From positions 930,001 through 994,000 of the forward strand of contig NZ_FNQB01000001.1 of the NCBI RefSeq assembly GCF_900107455.1: a stretch of 64,000 bases of DNA, in the 5' to 3' direction. Position 1 is the first letter of the stretch. Each line of letters opens with the position of its first letter. Positions 33,614 through 42,591 of this stretch are shown in pieces. A program made the translations under genes and the position numbers. Below the pieces are notes generated by a model, which searched no databases, was not told the DNA's origin, and saw only the letters and a list, made by a program, of their open reading frames with translations. The stretch is from Asanoa ishikariensis. GTDB lineage: Bacteria; Actinomycetota; Actinomycetes; Mycobacteriales; Micromonosporaceae.

Positions 33614-34615
33614 ATGCCTACCGTCGCGGTGTTCTCGCTGGGCGGCACGATCGCCATGACCACCGGTCCGGACGGCGGGGTGGTGCCCGCGCTCGGCGCC
33701 GCCGACCTGGTGGCCGCCGTTCCGGGGCTGGCCGATACCGGCATCAGCGTCGAGGTCACCGACTTCCGGCGGTTGCCGGGCGCGGGGCTCGGGTTCGCCG
33801 ACCTCGCCGCACTCGTCGCCGCGGCAAGCGGGACCGGCGCTGACGGCGTCGTCGTCACCCAGGGCACCGACACGATCGAGGAGGCCGCGTACGCGCTCGA
33901 TCTGTTGTGGACGCTGGACACGCCCTTGGTCGTCACCGGCGCGATGCGCAACCCGACGCTGGCGGGGGCGGACGGGCCGGCCAACCTGCTGGCGGCGGTG
34001 CGGGTCGCGGCCGCGCCGGAGGCACGTGGGATGGGCTGCCTGGTCGTGCTGGGTGACGAGATCCACGCCGCCCGCTGGGTGCGCAAGACCCACACCACCA
34101 GCCCGGCCGCCTTCCGCTCGCCGGACACCGGCCCGGTCGGCCTGGTCGCCGAGGGCCGGCCGCGCATCCTCACCCGGCCCGTCCGGCACAGTCTGAGGAT
34201 CGACGAGCCGATCGCGACGGTACGCACTGGCGTGGTCCCGGTCGTCCTCGGTGACGACGGTGAGCTCCTGCGCCAGGCCGGCGTTGTGCTGGACGGTCTG
34301 GTCGTCGCGGCCTTCGGGGTCGGCCACGTGCCGGTGAGCACAGTGGACGTCCTGACCGATCTCGCACGATCCAAGCCAGTCGTGCTCGCCTCGCGGATCG
34401 GCGCCGGGCCGGTGCTGACCCATACGTATGGCTACCCGGGTGCGGAAGCGGACCTGCTTCGACGAGGCCTGATCGCCGCTGGCGCGCTGGACCCGTACAA
34501 GGCGCGGATCCTGCTCCATCTCTTGCTGGCCGCGGGCCATGACCGTGCCGGCGTCGTGAACGCGTTCGCCGCGGTCAACGGGCGGGCGTCCGAGGACGCC
34601 CGCCCGCTCACCTAG
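33614..34615 (+). CDS. L-asparaginase/glutaminase family amidohydrolase
   Basis: A 333-residue cytosolic enzyme that hydrolyses L-asparagine to aspartate and ammonia. The two catalytic Thr motifs are intact: VFSLGGTIAM at the N terminus and GVVVTQGTDTIEE near residue 80, with Lys in VRKTHTTS near residue 160. There is no signal peptide, so it is not an exported type II enzyme. ATG 33614 is the only start compatible with the conserved N terminus. A strong terminator hairpin lies within the last 12 codons and closes the rtcB-prfH-DUF488-asparaginase unit. Confidence 0.9.
   Translation: MPTVAVFSLGGTIAMTTGPDGGVVPALGAADLVAAVPGLADTGISVEVTDFRRLPGAGLGFADLAALVAAASGTGADGVVVTQGTDTIEEAAYALDLLWTLDTPLVVTGAMRNPTLAGADGPANLLAAVRVAAAPEARGMGCLVVLGDEIHAARWVRKTHTTSPAAFRSPDTGPVGLVAEGRPRILTRPVRHSLRIDEPIATVRTGVVPVVLGDDGELLRQAGVVLDGLVVAAFGVGHVPVSTVDVLTDLARSKPVVLASRIGAGPVLTHTYGYPGAEADLLRRGLIAAGALDPYKARILLHLLLAAGHDRAGVVNAFAAVNGRASEDARPLT
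34580..34605. terminator. Terminator hairpin inside the asparaginase 3' end
   Basis: GGGCGGGCGTCC and GGACGCCCGCCC form a perfect 12-bp stem with a 2-nt loop (34580-34591, 34594-34605) just before the stop. The convergent beta-helix gene ends 2 nt after that stop, so the hairpin probably stops transcription from both directions. Confidence 0.72.
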
Positions 34616-34616
34616 C

Positions 34617-36626
34617 TCACCACTGCGAAGGCGCCGGAGGCACCACGACCGGAGGCCGGTCGTCGCAGGTGATCGTGTTGGGCAGCTCCCAGGCCGCCAG
34701 CCACGGACCGGTCGTGCCGCCGCCGTCGTTGCCGCCGAGGTCGGTCACGCCGAACTCGGAGCCGGTCGGCGGGAAGTTGAACGACCCGCAGTTGTTGATG
34801 CCGACCGCACCGACGTTGCGGGCGTCGACGTTCTCGAACGACGCACCGCCCTTGACCCGGGCGCTGAGCACCGAGGTGCCGGTGCCGTCCACCCGGACGT
34901 CCTTGAAGTGCACGTTGGTGATCGAGTAGAGGTCCTTCACGGTCCACTCGCTGACCATCATGATCGCGTTGTAGGTGCTGTCCAGGTAGTGGTCGCCGGT
35001 CACCCGGATGTCCGCGTCGATGTTCTTCTCCAACGCGTAGATCCAGATGGCCCCGAGCCCGATGTTCCAGTTGAGCTCGTACGTGCCGGCCCGCACGACG
35101 GTGTTGTCGGTGATGGACAACTTGCCGCCGAAGGCCACCGCGCCGAACCGGGAACCGACCTGGATGCCGCTGCCTTCGCGGATCGGGTCGGCGATCAGGT
35201 TGCGGGACACGGTGTTGTCGGTGCCGCCGTAGATGGCGATGCCGTTGGCCAGCGTGGGCGTCTGCACGGTGTTGCGGTCGAACGTGTTGCCCGTGTTGGC
35301 CGTCGTCTCCGACCACATGGCCAACCCGTCGTCGCCGGTGTTGCGGATGAAGTTGTTGCGCACCAACGAGTTGGTGACTCCGATGTGGAAGTTGAGCGCG
35401 TCGGCGATCTGGTCGACGACGATGTTGTCGGTCACCTTCGTGTTGGTCATGGGTCCGTCGAACCAGAGCCCGACCTTGGTGTGCCGGATGTGCAGCCCGG
35501 AGATGGTCGAGTCGCTCATCGCGCCACCGATGGCGTTGACCTGGTCGGTGTCGATCCGCTCGCGCACGTCGCCTTCGATCGAGAAGCCGGACAGGTGCAC
35601 GTTGCGGCTGCCGCCGTCGGCCGCGTCCTTGCCGTAGAACCCGACGCCGGTGTGCACCGAACCGTCCGGCGCGGGCGGGTTCAGCGCGACTTCTTTGCCC
35701 TTGATCTTCGTGTACCAGTTGCCGGCGCCCTCGATCGTCACGTTGTCGACGATGATGTGCCGGTTGACCTGGTACGTGCCCGGCGGGACGTACACCTTGA
35801 GCCGGGCCAGCCGCGCGATGGCGATCGCCTTCTCGAAGGCCTTCGCCGAGTCCTTCTTACCGGTGGGGTCGGCGCCGAACAGCAGCACGTTGGACGCGAG
35901 CAGGTTGACGTGCGGCGCTTGGACGAGCTCGGAGTCGAGCAGGTCGACCACGGTCCAGGCCGCGGCGGTGCCCTTGGGCGCCGTCAGCCTCACCTTCGCG
36001 CCGGCCTGGTACGTGCGGCCGAGCAGCAGCCGCTCCTCGTCGTAGAAGTGCATCGGGCGGAACGGCTTGGTGATGACGGGAGTGGGGGTGGTGAACGCCG
36101 GGACACACGCGCACTCGGTGATCCACCAGTCCGAGTGCAGCAGGTCGGCCTGTGGGTCGTTGGTGAACGGGTACTGGTTGTAGAGCCATGCGTACTCGGA
36201 CGTGAGCGTCATGGTCTTCTTGCCGCCGCCGTTGACGGTGACGTTCAACGGGGCGCGGATGCCGCCCCCGTTGGGTGAGTCCGGGATGCTGTAGCGCACG
36301 GTGACCGCGTTGGCCGCCGCGGGCAGCGTGAACTCGACGTACTGTCCAGGTTGGAGTCGCACCGCTTTGCGGCCGGACGCCTCGGCGGGCAGCGTGTAGG
36401 CGGTGCGGTCGGGGCCGATGACGGTGCCGTTGGTGGCCGCGTTCTCGGCTTCCTGCTCGAGGAAGTTGACGGAAGCGCCCCGGCCGGCGACCAGCGCCGG
36501 GTCCAGCGCGGCGCGGGTGACGACCGGCGCGGTGCCGGCACTGGCCGGACCCGCGATGCCGATCACGCCGAGGCCCAGGGCGGCGACGGACGCGACGGCC
36601 AGCAAACGAGATGGTGTCCGTGACAT
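34617..36626 (-). CDS. Secreted right-handed beta-helix glycanase (mycodextranase/GH87-like)
   Basis: A 669-residue exported protein. A signal peptide (LLAVASVAALGLGVIGIAG) precedes a beta-sandwich carbohydrate-binding region (residues 55-240; for example AVRLQPGQYVEFTLP and VTVRYSIPDSPNGGG) and then a pectate-lyase-type right-handed beta-helix that starts FGADPTGKKDSAKAFEKAIA and shows repeated coils (NTKVTDNIVV, NSLVRNNFIRN, NTFDRNTVQ) with paired Asp residues (RNTGDDGLAMW, RERIDTDQ). This layout resembles alpha-1,3-glucanases of family GH87. The likely role is attack on fungal or biofilm glucans; the exact linkage is uncertain. Confidence 0.8.
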   Translation of the reverse strand: MSRTPSRLLAVASVAALGLGVIGIAGPASAGTAPVVTRAALDPALVAGRGASVNFLEQEAENAATNGTVIGPDRTAYTLPAEASGRKAVRLQPGQYVEFTLPAAANAVTVRYSIPDSPNGGGIRAPLNVTVNGGGKKTMTLTSEYAWLYNQYPFTNDPQADLLHSDWWITECACVPAFTTPTPVITKPFRPMHFYDEERLLLGRTYQAGAKVRLTAPKGTAAAWTVVDLLDSELVQAPHVNLLASNVLLFGADPTGKKDSAKAFEKAIAIARLARLKVYVPPGTYQVNRHIIVDNVTIEGAGNWYTKIKGKEVALNPPAPDGSVHTGVGFYGKDAADGGSRNVHLSGFSIEGDVRERIDTDQVNAIGGAMSDSTISGLHIRHTKVGLWFDGPMTNTKVTDNIVVDQIADALNFHIGVTNSLVRNNFIRNTGDDGLAMWSETTANTGNTFDRNTVQTPTLANGIAIYGGTDNTVSRNLIADPIREGSGIQVGSRFGAVAFGGKLSITDNTVVRAGTYELNWNIGLGAIWIYALEKNIDADIRVTGDHYLDSTYNAIMMVSEWTVKDLYSITNVHFKDVRVDGTGTSVLSARVKGGASFENVDARNVGAVGINNCGSFNFPPTGSEFGVTDLGGNDGGGTTGPWLAAWELPNTITCDDRPPVVVPPAPSQW

Positions 36627-36764
36627 CAAGGACTCGTTTCTGTGGCGAGGTAGGGAAATGGGGACCCTGACCCTAGAGCCATCGATGTCGATTGCACAAG
36701 CGTCTGTCTATGATTTGCAGAATCTTGTAGTGCGCTTGCAAAGCCACATCATGTTTTTGCGTGA

Positions 36765-38498
36765 TCACGGTCGTGGCTGTGCGGGTCCTACTCGTTTGTA
36801 GATCGACTCCGAGCTGTTGCCGACCACCCTCAGCTCGTCGCCGGTGCAGCTGTACTCCGAGGCTGGTCCACCCTCGGTGTCCTGACTCAACGCCGCGCTG
36901 GTCCGGACTGACCCGTTGACCCGCCAGGTCGTCTTGCCGGTCGCACCCCTGGGCGCGTACGACAATTTGGCGTTGATCGTCTGGTAGGTCCACGAGAGCG
37001 TGCCTTTGTGGATGACCTGGTACGTCTTACCGCCGGCCTTCCCGCTCTTGACGGGGCCCTTGCGGTAGTCGGTCCAGCCCTTGCCGTCAGGTAGGTAGCT
37101 CACGAAGCCACCCGTGCCGCTCAGCGTCAGGTTGACGGTGGTGCCGAACAGGTCCACGCCCGGCTTGTTGTAGCTGACCTCCTGCCACCGGCCCAGCAGA
37201 CAGGCGCTGCCGGTGATCGGCGTGGGGGACGGTGTCGCTCGCGCGCTCGGCGTGACGGATGCGTCGATGACGTGCGGTGTGCCGGTGGTGCCGTCGCCGT
37301 CGGATGGCCGCATGGCCAGCGCCATTCCGGCGGCTATGACGACGACCGTGAGGCCGGCCGCGAGCGGAACGATCCGTCTGGCCTGTTGGCTTTGTCGACG
37401 CTCGGGTGTGGACTGCGGGCCCGTTGTGGCCGCCCCGGCGGCTGGCCGGACCGCACCCTCCGCCACCGCCAACTCGGGCTGTTCGATCGCCGTTGGTGCG
37501 CTGCCCAGTGCCTGGTGCAGGAGGGTGCTCACCAGGGGGTACCGGCTTGCTCCACCGACCAGGTAGACGCTGCTGAGGTCGGCCGGCCCGACACCGGCGG
37601 CGGCCAACGCGGCCCGGCATGCGGTGACCGTGCGGTCGAGCAGCGGCCGGGCCAACGCGTCAAGCTGTTCCCGGCCGAGCGGCGCTTCCTCGTCGAGGAT
37701 CGGCAGCGCGATGCGGGCCGACGTGCGCCGGGACAGGGCCTCCTTGGTGAGGCGCACGTCGTCCCACAGTTGCCGGTTGAGCCGCCGATCCGCGTCCGAC
37801 CGGGGTTCGACGAGCCGACTCCAGCCGTCGCGGCCGCCGTACACCACGGTCAGGTGGGCGACGATCGCCGCGTCGATGTCGAGCCCGCCGGCGCCGATCA
37901 GCCCCTCGGAGGCGAGCACCTCGAACCCGTCGGCCGTGCGGCGCACCACGGACGCGTCAAAGGTGCCGGCGCCGAGGTCGTAGATCAACGTGCGGGCACC
38001 GAGGGGAAGGCTTTCCCCGGCGACGCCGACGAAGTAGCCGGCCGCGGCGACAGGTTCGACCGCAAGTTCAGATCGCGGTACGCCGGCCGCCGCTGCCGCC
38101 GCCAGCAACGTCTCCCGCCGGTGGGGGCCCCAGCTCGCCGGGTGGGTGAGGATCAGCTTGACGGAGGCTTGGTCGGCGATCCGGGTCGCTTCCTGCACCG
38201 CGCGGCGCAGGACCGCGCCGATCAGGTCCGCGATCGGGTACTCCGAGTCTCCCAACAGGACGGTGCCGTCGTCGATGCGCTGTTTGGGGTGTAGCTCGGC
38301 GCCGCTGGGGTTGGCGCGCGACGCCTGGAGAGCGTCGGTGCCGACGAGGATGGTGTCACCCTCCACACAGACCGCGGAGGGCAGCAGCGGCGAGCCGTCG
38401 AAAAGCACGGAGCGAACCCGGCCGTCGGGCCAGCGCAGTGTGGCGGCGGTGTTGGAGGTGCCGAAGTCGACGCCCAACACGACCCCGCCGATATTCAT
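36765..38498 (-). CDS. Hsp70-like ATPase domain fused to a transmembrane helix and an outer beta domain
   Basis: A 577-residue protein. Residues 1-355 are an Hsp70/actin-fold nucleotide-binding domain: phosphate 1 GVDFGTSNTAATL, phosphate 2 LIYDLGAGTFDASVV (about 171-185) and the adenosine motif VYLVGGASRYP (about 311-321). Instead of a substrate-binding domain there is a short Arg-rich linker, one membrane helix (about 376-396), a Thr/Ser/Pro stalk and a C-terminal domain of about 140 residues rich in beta structure with two Cys (SACLLGRWQE, EYSCTGDE). The nucleotide state inside the cell could thus be linked to the outer domain. It lies downstream of the SDR gene. Confidence 0.85.
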   Translation of the reverse strand: MNIGGVVLGVDFGTSNTAATLRWPDGRVRSVLFDGSPLLPSAVCVEGDTILVGTDALQASRANPSGAELHPKQRIDDGTVLLGDSEYPIADLIGAVLRRAVQEATRIADQASVKLILTHPASWGPHRRETLLAAAAAAGVPRSELAVEPVAAAGYFVGVAGESLPLGARTLIYDLGAGTFDASVVRRTADGFEVLASEGLIGAGGLDIDAAIVAHLTVVYGGRDGWSRLVEPRSDADRRLNRQLWDDVRLTKEALSRRTSARIALPILDEEAPLGREQLDALARPLLDRTVTACRAALAAAGVGPADLSSVYLVGGASRYPLVSTLLHQALGSAPTAIEQPELAVAEGAVRPAAGAATTGPQSTPERRQSQQARRIVPLAAGLTVVVIAAGMALAMRPSDGDGTTGTPHVIDASVTPSARATPSPTPITGSACLLGRWQEVSYNKPGVDLFGTTVNLTLSGTGGFVSYLPDGKGWTDYRKGPVKSGKAGGKTYQVIHKGTLSWTYQTINAKLSYAPRGATGKTTWRVNGSVRTSAALSQDTEGGPASEYSCTGDELRVVGNSSESIYKRVGPAQPRP

Positions 38499-38564
38499 GA
38501 CGACAACGGTATCCGCTCGGCCCGTGTGGCCGTGTCGTCCGCTCGATCGCAGCCGTCGGCTTGA

Positions 38565-39257
38565 TCACACAGGTGAACCGACTCGGCGCATCGTGATCGT
38601 GCTGATGTCGACGCCTTCGGGTTGGATCAGGGCCCAGACGATGCTGGCCGCGACCTGTTCGGCCGTGAGGTAGCCGCCGGGCCGGTCGGCCGGTGCGCCG
38701 CCGATCGGGTCGAAGAAGTCCGTGTCGGTGCCGCCCGGCGAGACCAGCGTGACCCCTACCCCCTGGGCGCTGACCAGTTGGCGGGTGTTGCCGGCGAGAC
38801 CCGTCAGCGCCCACTTCGTGGCGCCGTAGATGTTGCCGGGTGTGTGCAGCAGCCCGGCGACGCTGCCGACCAGCACGATGCGGCCGCGGGCGGCGGCGAG
38901 GTGGGGGAGCGCGGCGCGGATTAGCGCCGCCGGGCCGAGCACGTTGGTGAGGACCATGTCGCGCCAGGCGTCCGGGTCGCCGTCGTCGAGGCCGTCGTGT
39001 GTCGCGTACCCGGCGTTGGCGACCACGTTGTCGAGCCGCCCGAACTTGGCCACGGTGCTGTCGACGGCGGCCTGCACCTCGGCCGGCACCGCGCTGTCGG
39101 AGACGAGAGTCAAGGCGTCGGGATTGTCGGTGCCGAACCGGTCAAGTCGATCGGCCCGCCGGCCGGTGACGGCGACGTGCTGGCCGAGGGACATCAGTTG
39201 CCGTGCGGTCGCGGCGCCGATGCCGGCCGATCCGCCAGTGATCAGGGTGACTGTCAT
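38565..39257 (-). CDS. Short-chain dehydrogenase/reductase (SDR)
   Basis: A 230-residue classical SDR. The NAD(P) motif is TLITGGSAGIG, the NNAG equivalent is VVANAGYA and the catalytic Tyr-Lys pair is in IYGATKWALTG; Arg residues in GRRADRLDR suggest NADPH preference. Substrate is unknown. It diverges from a MerR gene and is preceded by a MerR-type promoter with a 19-bp spacer. The predicted transcription start falls at or within 1-2 nt of the ATG, so the message is probably leaderless. Confidence 0.92.
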   Translation of the reverse strand: MTVTLITGGSAGIGAATARQLMSLGQHVAVTGRRADRLDRFGTDNPDALTLVSDSAVPAEVQAAVDSTVAKFGRLDNVVANAGYATHDGLDDGDPDAWRDMVLTNVLGPAALIRAALPHLAAARGRIVLVGSVAGLLHTPGNIYGATKWALTGLAGNTRQLVSAQGVGVTLVSPGGTDTDFFDPIGGAPADRPGGYLTAEQVAASIVWALIQPEGVDISTITMRRVGSPV

Positions 39258-39263
39258 GGGCGG

Positions 39264-39294
39264 ACCATAGGACTTAGAGCGGGCTCTAGCTCAA
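39264..39294 (-). promoter_or_regulatory. MerR-controlled promoter of the SDR gene (19-bp spacer)
   Basis: On the minus strand TTGAGC (39294-39289) and TATGGT (39269-39264) are separated by exactly 19 nt, and the spacer contains the perfect dyad TAGAGC-N2-GCTCTA (39275-39288). An over-long spacer with a central dyad is the signature of MerR-family promoters, which the regulator untwists to bring the -35 and -10 into register. Confidence 0.8.
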
Positions 39295-39310
39295 GCGCTA
39301 ACCTGCGGTT

Positions 39311-39724
39311 ATGGCGTACGGCATCGGAGAAGTAGCCGCCCGCACGGGGCTGAGCGTGCACGCACTGCGGTTCTACGAGCGGGAGGGCTTGTTCGTCGGC
39401 CCGATCGTCCGCGACCCCGGCGGCCGGCGCGTCTACTCGGACGGCGACATCGGGTGGGTGGAGCTGTGCGCCCGGCTGCGGGAGACCGGGATGCCGCTGG
39501 AGGTGATCCGGAAATACGCCGACCTGGTCCGCGACGGCGTGGGCAACGAGCCGGAGCGCCTGGCGCTGCTGCGTGAGCACCAGGAACGCATCGAGTCGCA
39601 GATGCAGGCGCTGTCGGTTGGCCTGAGCATGATCAGTTACAAGGTCCGGGTGTACGAGAAGCGCCTGGCCGAGGGCACGGCGGCCGCGCTGTGGTCGAGC
39701 TCGACGTCTTCTTCGGGCGATTAA
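39311..39724 (+). CDS. MerR-family transcriptional regulator
   Basis: A 137-residue regulator with the MerR winged helix at the N terminus (GIGEVAARTGLSVHALRFYE, then REGLF) and a long C-terminal dimerisation helix (REHQERIESQMQALSVGLSM). No metal-binding Cys cluster is present, so an organic or redox signal is more likely than a metal. It is divergent from the SDR gene and the dyad between them should be its operator. The short upstream region suggests a leaderless or very short-leader message. Confidence 0.92.
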   Translation: MAYGIGEVAARTGLSVHALRFYEREGLFVGPIVRDPGGRRVYSDGDIGWVELCARLRETGMPLEVIRKYADLVRDGVGNEPERLALLREHQERIESQMQALSVGLSMISYKVRVYEKRLAEGTAAALWSSSTSSSGD

Positions 39725-39760
39725 ACACGAAAAAGACACATATGAAGGTACGTTGACCGC

Positions 39761-40288
39761 ATGGCCGACGCCTCCGACGACACTCCGACGTCGAAGGCTG
39801 CCGTGCCCACGCCCGCCGAGTTCCGCCAGGCGTACCGGGAAGAGCTAGCACCCAACGAACGCTCGGTGCTCTGGTCCTGGCTCGGCTTCACGGTCACCTT
39901 CGCGGCGGTCCGGGCGATCACGTACAGCATCCGCCGAGGCGGCACCGGTTTCCACAACGTGAGCATCGGCGGCATCCACCTCCACCACTACATGTGGGGG
40001 ATCGGCATGGTCAGTGCGGTCGGCGCGCTGGCAGTGGCCGGCTGCGAAGACGCCCGCCGCCATCCCGCGACGGGCGTGGTCTACGGGTCGGGGCTCGCCT
40101 TGATCGTCGATGAGTTCGCGCTGCTGCTGGATCTCAAGGACGTCTACTGGGCCAGCCAGGGCCGTGTCTCGGTTGACCTTGGCGTCGGGATGGTCGCCCT
40201 CGGCGGCACGGGGCTGAGCATCCGCCCGGTCCTGTCCCGTCTCGCTCGCGACCGCGGCTTGACCCGCCGGCGGCCCTCAACCGGTTGA
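39761..40288 (+). CDS. Integral membrane protein, hypothetical
   Basis: A 175-residue protein with a soluble N terminus of about 40 residues and four predicted membrane helices (SWLGFTVTFAAVRAITYSI, YMWGIGMVSAVGALAVAGC, a helix around GSGLALIVDEFALLLDL, and VDLGVGMVALGGTGLSI). The motif IHLHHYMWG just before helix 2 clusters three His residues and could bind a metal or heme. No family name is recognised. It follows the MerR gene by 37 nt and may share its transcript. Confidence 0.72.
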   Translation: MADASDDTPTSKAAVPTPAEFRQAYREELAPNERSVLWSWLGFTVTFAAVRAITYSIRRGGTGFHNVSIGGIHLHHYMWGIGMVSAVGALAVAGCEDARRHPATGVVYGSGLALIVDEFALLLDLKDVYWASQGRVSVDLGVGMVALGGTGLSIRPVLSRLARDRGLTRRRPSTG

Positions 40289-40355
40289 TCCCCGCTCTGG
40301 GTCCGCGATCGCGTTCCGTCTTTCTTGTTCTGCCGGTCGGGCGGTTAACCGGTTG

Positions 40356-40925
40356 ATGCCCGCGCGCCTGGTGCTCCACGCTGACGGGGTGCGGGTGACC
40401 TTCGAGCGACCGCAAGACCACGTCTGGGGCTCGATCCTGATCGAGCGCGACGACGGCGTCGTCTATCGGATGAACGCGGGACCGATCACCGCGGAACTCC
40501 CGCACGACCTGGTGCACTTCACCGTCGAAGACGCGATGCGAGTCCGCGACGGCATCTGGGGCGCCATCGCCGGCGGCGTGGTCTTCAAGAGCATGACCCA
40601 CCAATCCGGGCGGCGGCCACCGCATGCCGCGGAGCGGTCGGCCGCGCTCATCCGGGAGTACCGGGATCGCATCCAGCATGCCGAGCTCCTTGGTGGCTTT
40701 GTCGAGGCGGCGGCAGCGAAGCCCGGCGCCGACCTACGAAGACTGGCCGCGCAATGGTTCGCGACCCGGCCCGAGGACGCTCCGCCGAACGAGGCGGTGG
40801 TGGCCGCCGTCGAAGCCCTGCGGGTCGTGGCGGAGCGATGGCGCGCAGTGCCGGTCGGGAGTGGACTGGCGGTCGAGTGGCCGGCGTTTCGCAGCCTTAG
40901 GCCGCGCCGGGTGTCCCGACGCTGA
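40356..40925 (+). CDS. Hypothetical protein
   Basis: About 189 residues. The N-terminal 100 look like a compact beta-rich domain (VLHADGVRVTFERPQDHVWG, then SILIERDDGVVYRMN); the C-terminal part is helical and basic at its end (SLRPRRVSRR). No known family is recognised and no signal or membrane segment is present. Codon use fits the genome. A start at TTG 40353 is equally possible. Confidence 0.6.
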   Translation: MPARLVLHADGVRVTFERPQDHVWGSILIERDDGVVYRMNAGPITAELPHDLVHFTVEDAMRVRDGIWGAIAGGVVFKSMTHQSGRRPPHAAERSAALIREYRDRIQHAELLGGFVEAAAAKPGADLRRLAAQWFATRPEDAPPNEAVVAAVEALRVVAERWRAVPVGSGLAVEWPAFRSLRPRRVSRR

Positions 40926-41253
40926 GGGCGCCGGAGCCGGCGGACTGCCACCCTGCGCCGGTCGGCGCACTGGAGACGTTCCGGCGGGTCCGCCCTGACC
41001 GCCCGCATCCGTCCCTGGCTGCGGCGGAGAACGGCACGCAGATCCTCGGCCGGCGGACTGCCGAGGCAGGCTGGGCGGCTGCTCGGCAGTGCTGATCGCG
41101 CCCGCACTGCGCCTTTCGGTTGGGGCAACAATGCCACAAAGCCCTCATATACCTCAAAATCCCCGAACCGGGCGTACCGGTGCGGCGGAGCTAGGCTCCG
41201 AAGGAGGCGGTTGAACCAGGCGCCTCCGGCTTGCCTGGGATTGGAGACGCACC
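40926..41253. other. Intergenic region without a recognisable gene
   Basis: No reading frame with convincing codon bias or homology is seen in these 328 bp. The left part is G+C-rich with short GGCGGACTGCC-type repeats; the right part has the leader of the aldo-keto reductase, which resembles the leader of its paralogue at 43166 (shared ATTGGAG and GCACCATGCC). Confidence 0.5.
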
Positions 41254-42117
41254 ATGCCGAACGCCAGCGCCGCGGGGACTATCGACCTCGGCGGGGATCT
41301 CACCGTTAACCGGTTCGGTTTCGGAGCAATGCGGATCACCGGGCCCGGCATCTGGGGCCCACCGGAAAACAAGCAAGACGCCCTGGCGGTCCTGCGCCGA
41401 GCGGTCGAGGAAGGAATCAACTTCATCGACACGGCGGACTCGTACGGACCCAACGTGAGCGAGGAACTGATCGCCGAGGCGCTCTACCCTTACCCGGACG
41501 ACCTGGTCATCGCGACGAAGGCGGGCATGTACCGCACAGGCCCCGACGACGGCGAGCCGGACGGGTTCTGGCCCAAGGACGGCCGTCCGGAGCGAATCGT
41601 CGAGGCCTGCGAGGGATCGCTGCGTCGGCTCAGGCTCGAACAGATTCCGCTGTTCCAGTTCCACAAGCCGGACCCCAAGGTGCCGTTCGAAGAGTCGATG
41701 ACCGGCGTGGTGCGACTCAAGGAGGAAGGCAAAGTCCTCCACGTTGGACTGTCAAACGTGAGCGAGGAGCAAATTCGCGTCGCTCAACAGATGGTCCCGA
41801 TCGTCTCGATTCAGAACCGCTACAACGTCGATGACCGCCGCTCGGAATCCATCGTGGACCTGTGCGAGCAGGAGCAGATGGTCTTCATCCCATATGCGCC
41901 GATCCAGAACAGGGACAACCCGACGGTGGCGGAGATCGCCGAGCGACACTCGGCCACCCCACGCCAGGTGGCGCTCGCCTGGCTACTCGGCCGGTCACCG
42001 TCAATGCTCCCGATCGCGGGCACCGGCGACCCAGAGCACCTTGACGACAACCTGGCCGCCCTGGACCTCAACCTCACCCGCGCCGAGATCGGCGCCCTCA
42101 CCCAACTCGGAAGCTGA
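41254..42117 (+). CDS. Aldo/keto reductase, paralogue 1
   Basis: A 287-residue NADPH-dependent reductase of the AKR fold. The catalytic Asp/Tyr are in INFIDTADSYGPNVSEE and the Lys in DLVIATKAGM; the motif SIQNRYNV and the C-terminal cofactor loop MLPIAGTG follow. Substrate unknown. It is closely related to the gene at 43166 (same opening GTIDLGGDLTVNRFGFGAM versus GTIDVGGDLTVNRFGYGAM) and the two share even the bases just before the start, pointing to duplication. Its catalytic His equivalent is in LFQFHKPDP. Confidence 0.92.
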   Translation: MPNASAAGTIDLGGDLTVNRFGFGAMRITGPGIWGPPENKQDALAVLRRAVEEGINFIDTADSYGPNVSEELIAEALYPYPDDLVIATKAGMYRTGPDDGEPDGFWPKDGRPERIVEACEGSLRRLRLEQIPLFQFHKPDPKVPFEESMTGVVRLKEEGKVLHVGLSNVSEEQIRVAQQMVPIVSIQNRYNVDDRRSESIVDLCEQEQMVFIPYAPIQNRDNPTVAEIAERHSATPRQVALAWLLGRSPSMLPIAGTGDPEHLDDNLAALDLNLTRAEIGALTQLGS

Positions 42118-42591
42118 AGCCTCGCGCCAGGACGGTCGCGGCGATCAGCCCGAAGCATGGGGGCCGCGCGGCCCGTGCAGGCCGCGCAAGGCGTTTCCGG
42201 GCGTCCCTACGACGCAAGGGGTGTCGCGCAACGCGGTGAGCTGCGTCTACCGCGTTCGGCGTGTGGCTGCGCCTGCGGCGCGGGCGTGCGGGCTGCGCAC
42301 TGCGAGTGCGGGCTGCTCGACGGCGCGGAGGCGCTGTGGGCTATGCCGATGGCGTGGGGCCGCGGGCTGCGCGACGCGTGTGGGCTGCGCCTACGGCGCG
42401 AGGCGTGCGGGCGCGGGCGTGTGGGCCGCGCCGATAGCGCGAGCAAATGGGAGCCGTGCTGGACGTCGGCAGCCGAGCTGCCAAAGCCCCGCTGTGCGGA
42501 GTTTTCTCAAGGCGACCTCGGCGGAACTGCGTATGGCCGCGTCGGGCGCATCCTTGTCCGGCTCAGAGCCGCGCGAACTTGCCCCGCGCCG
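42118..42591. repeat. Degenerate G+C-rich repeat region between the reductase paralogues
   Basis: These 474 bp contain many imperfect copies of a short word close to GTGCGGGCTGCGC (for example near 42285-42310 and 42362-42430). No convincing gene is present: open frames encode Arg/Ala/Gly-rich low-complexity sequence. It may be decayed sequence left from the duplication that gave the two aldo/keto reductases. Confidence 0.5.

Noticed and set aside
34908-36278. A 456-codon plus-strand frame opposite the beta-helix gene
   Set aside because: Antisense to a protein with signal peptide and clear beta-helix coils; the product is Val/Asp/Gly/Arg-rich with no motif.
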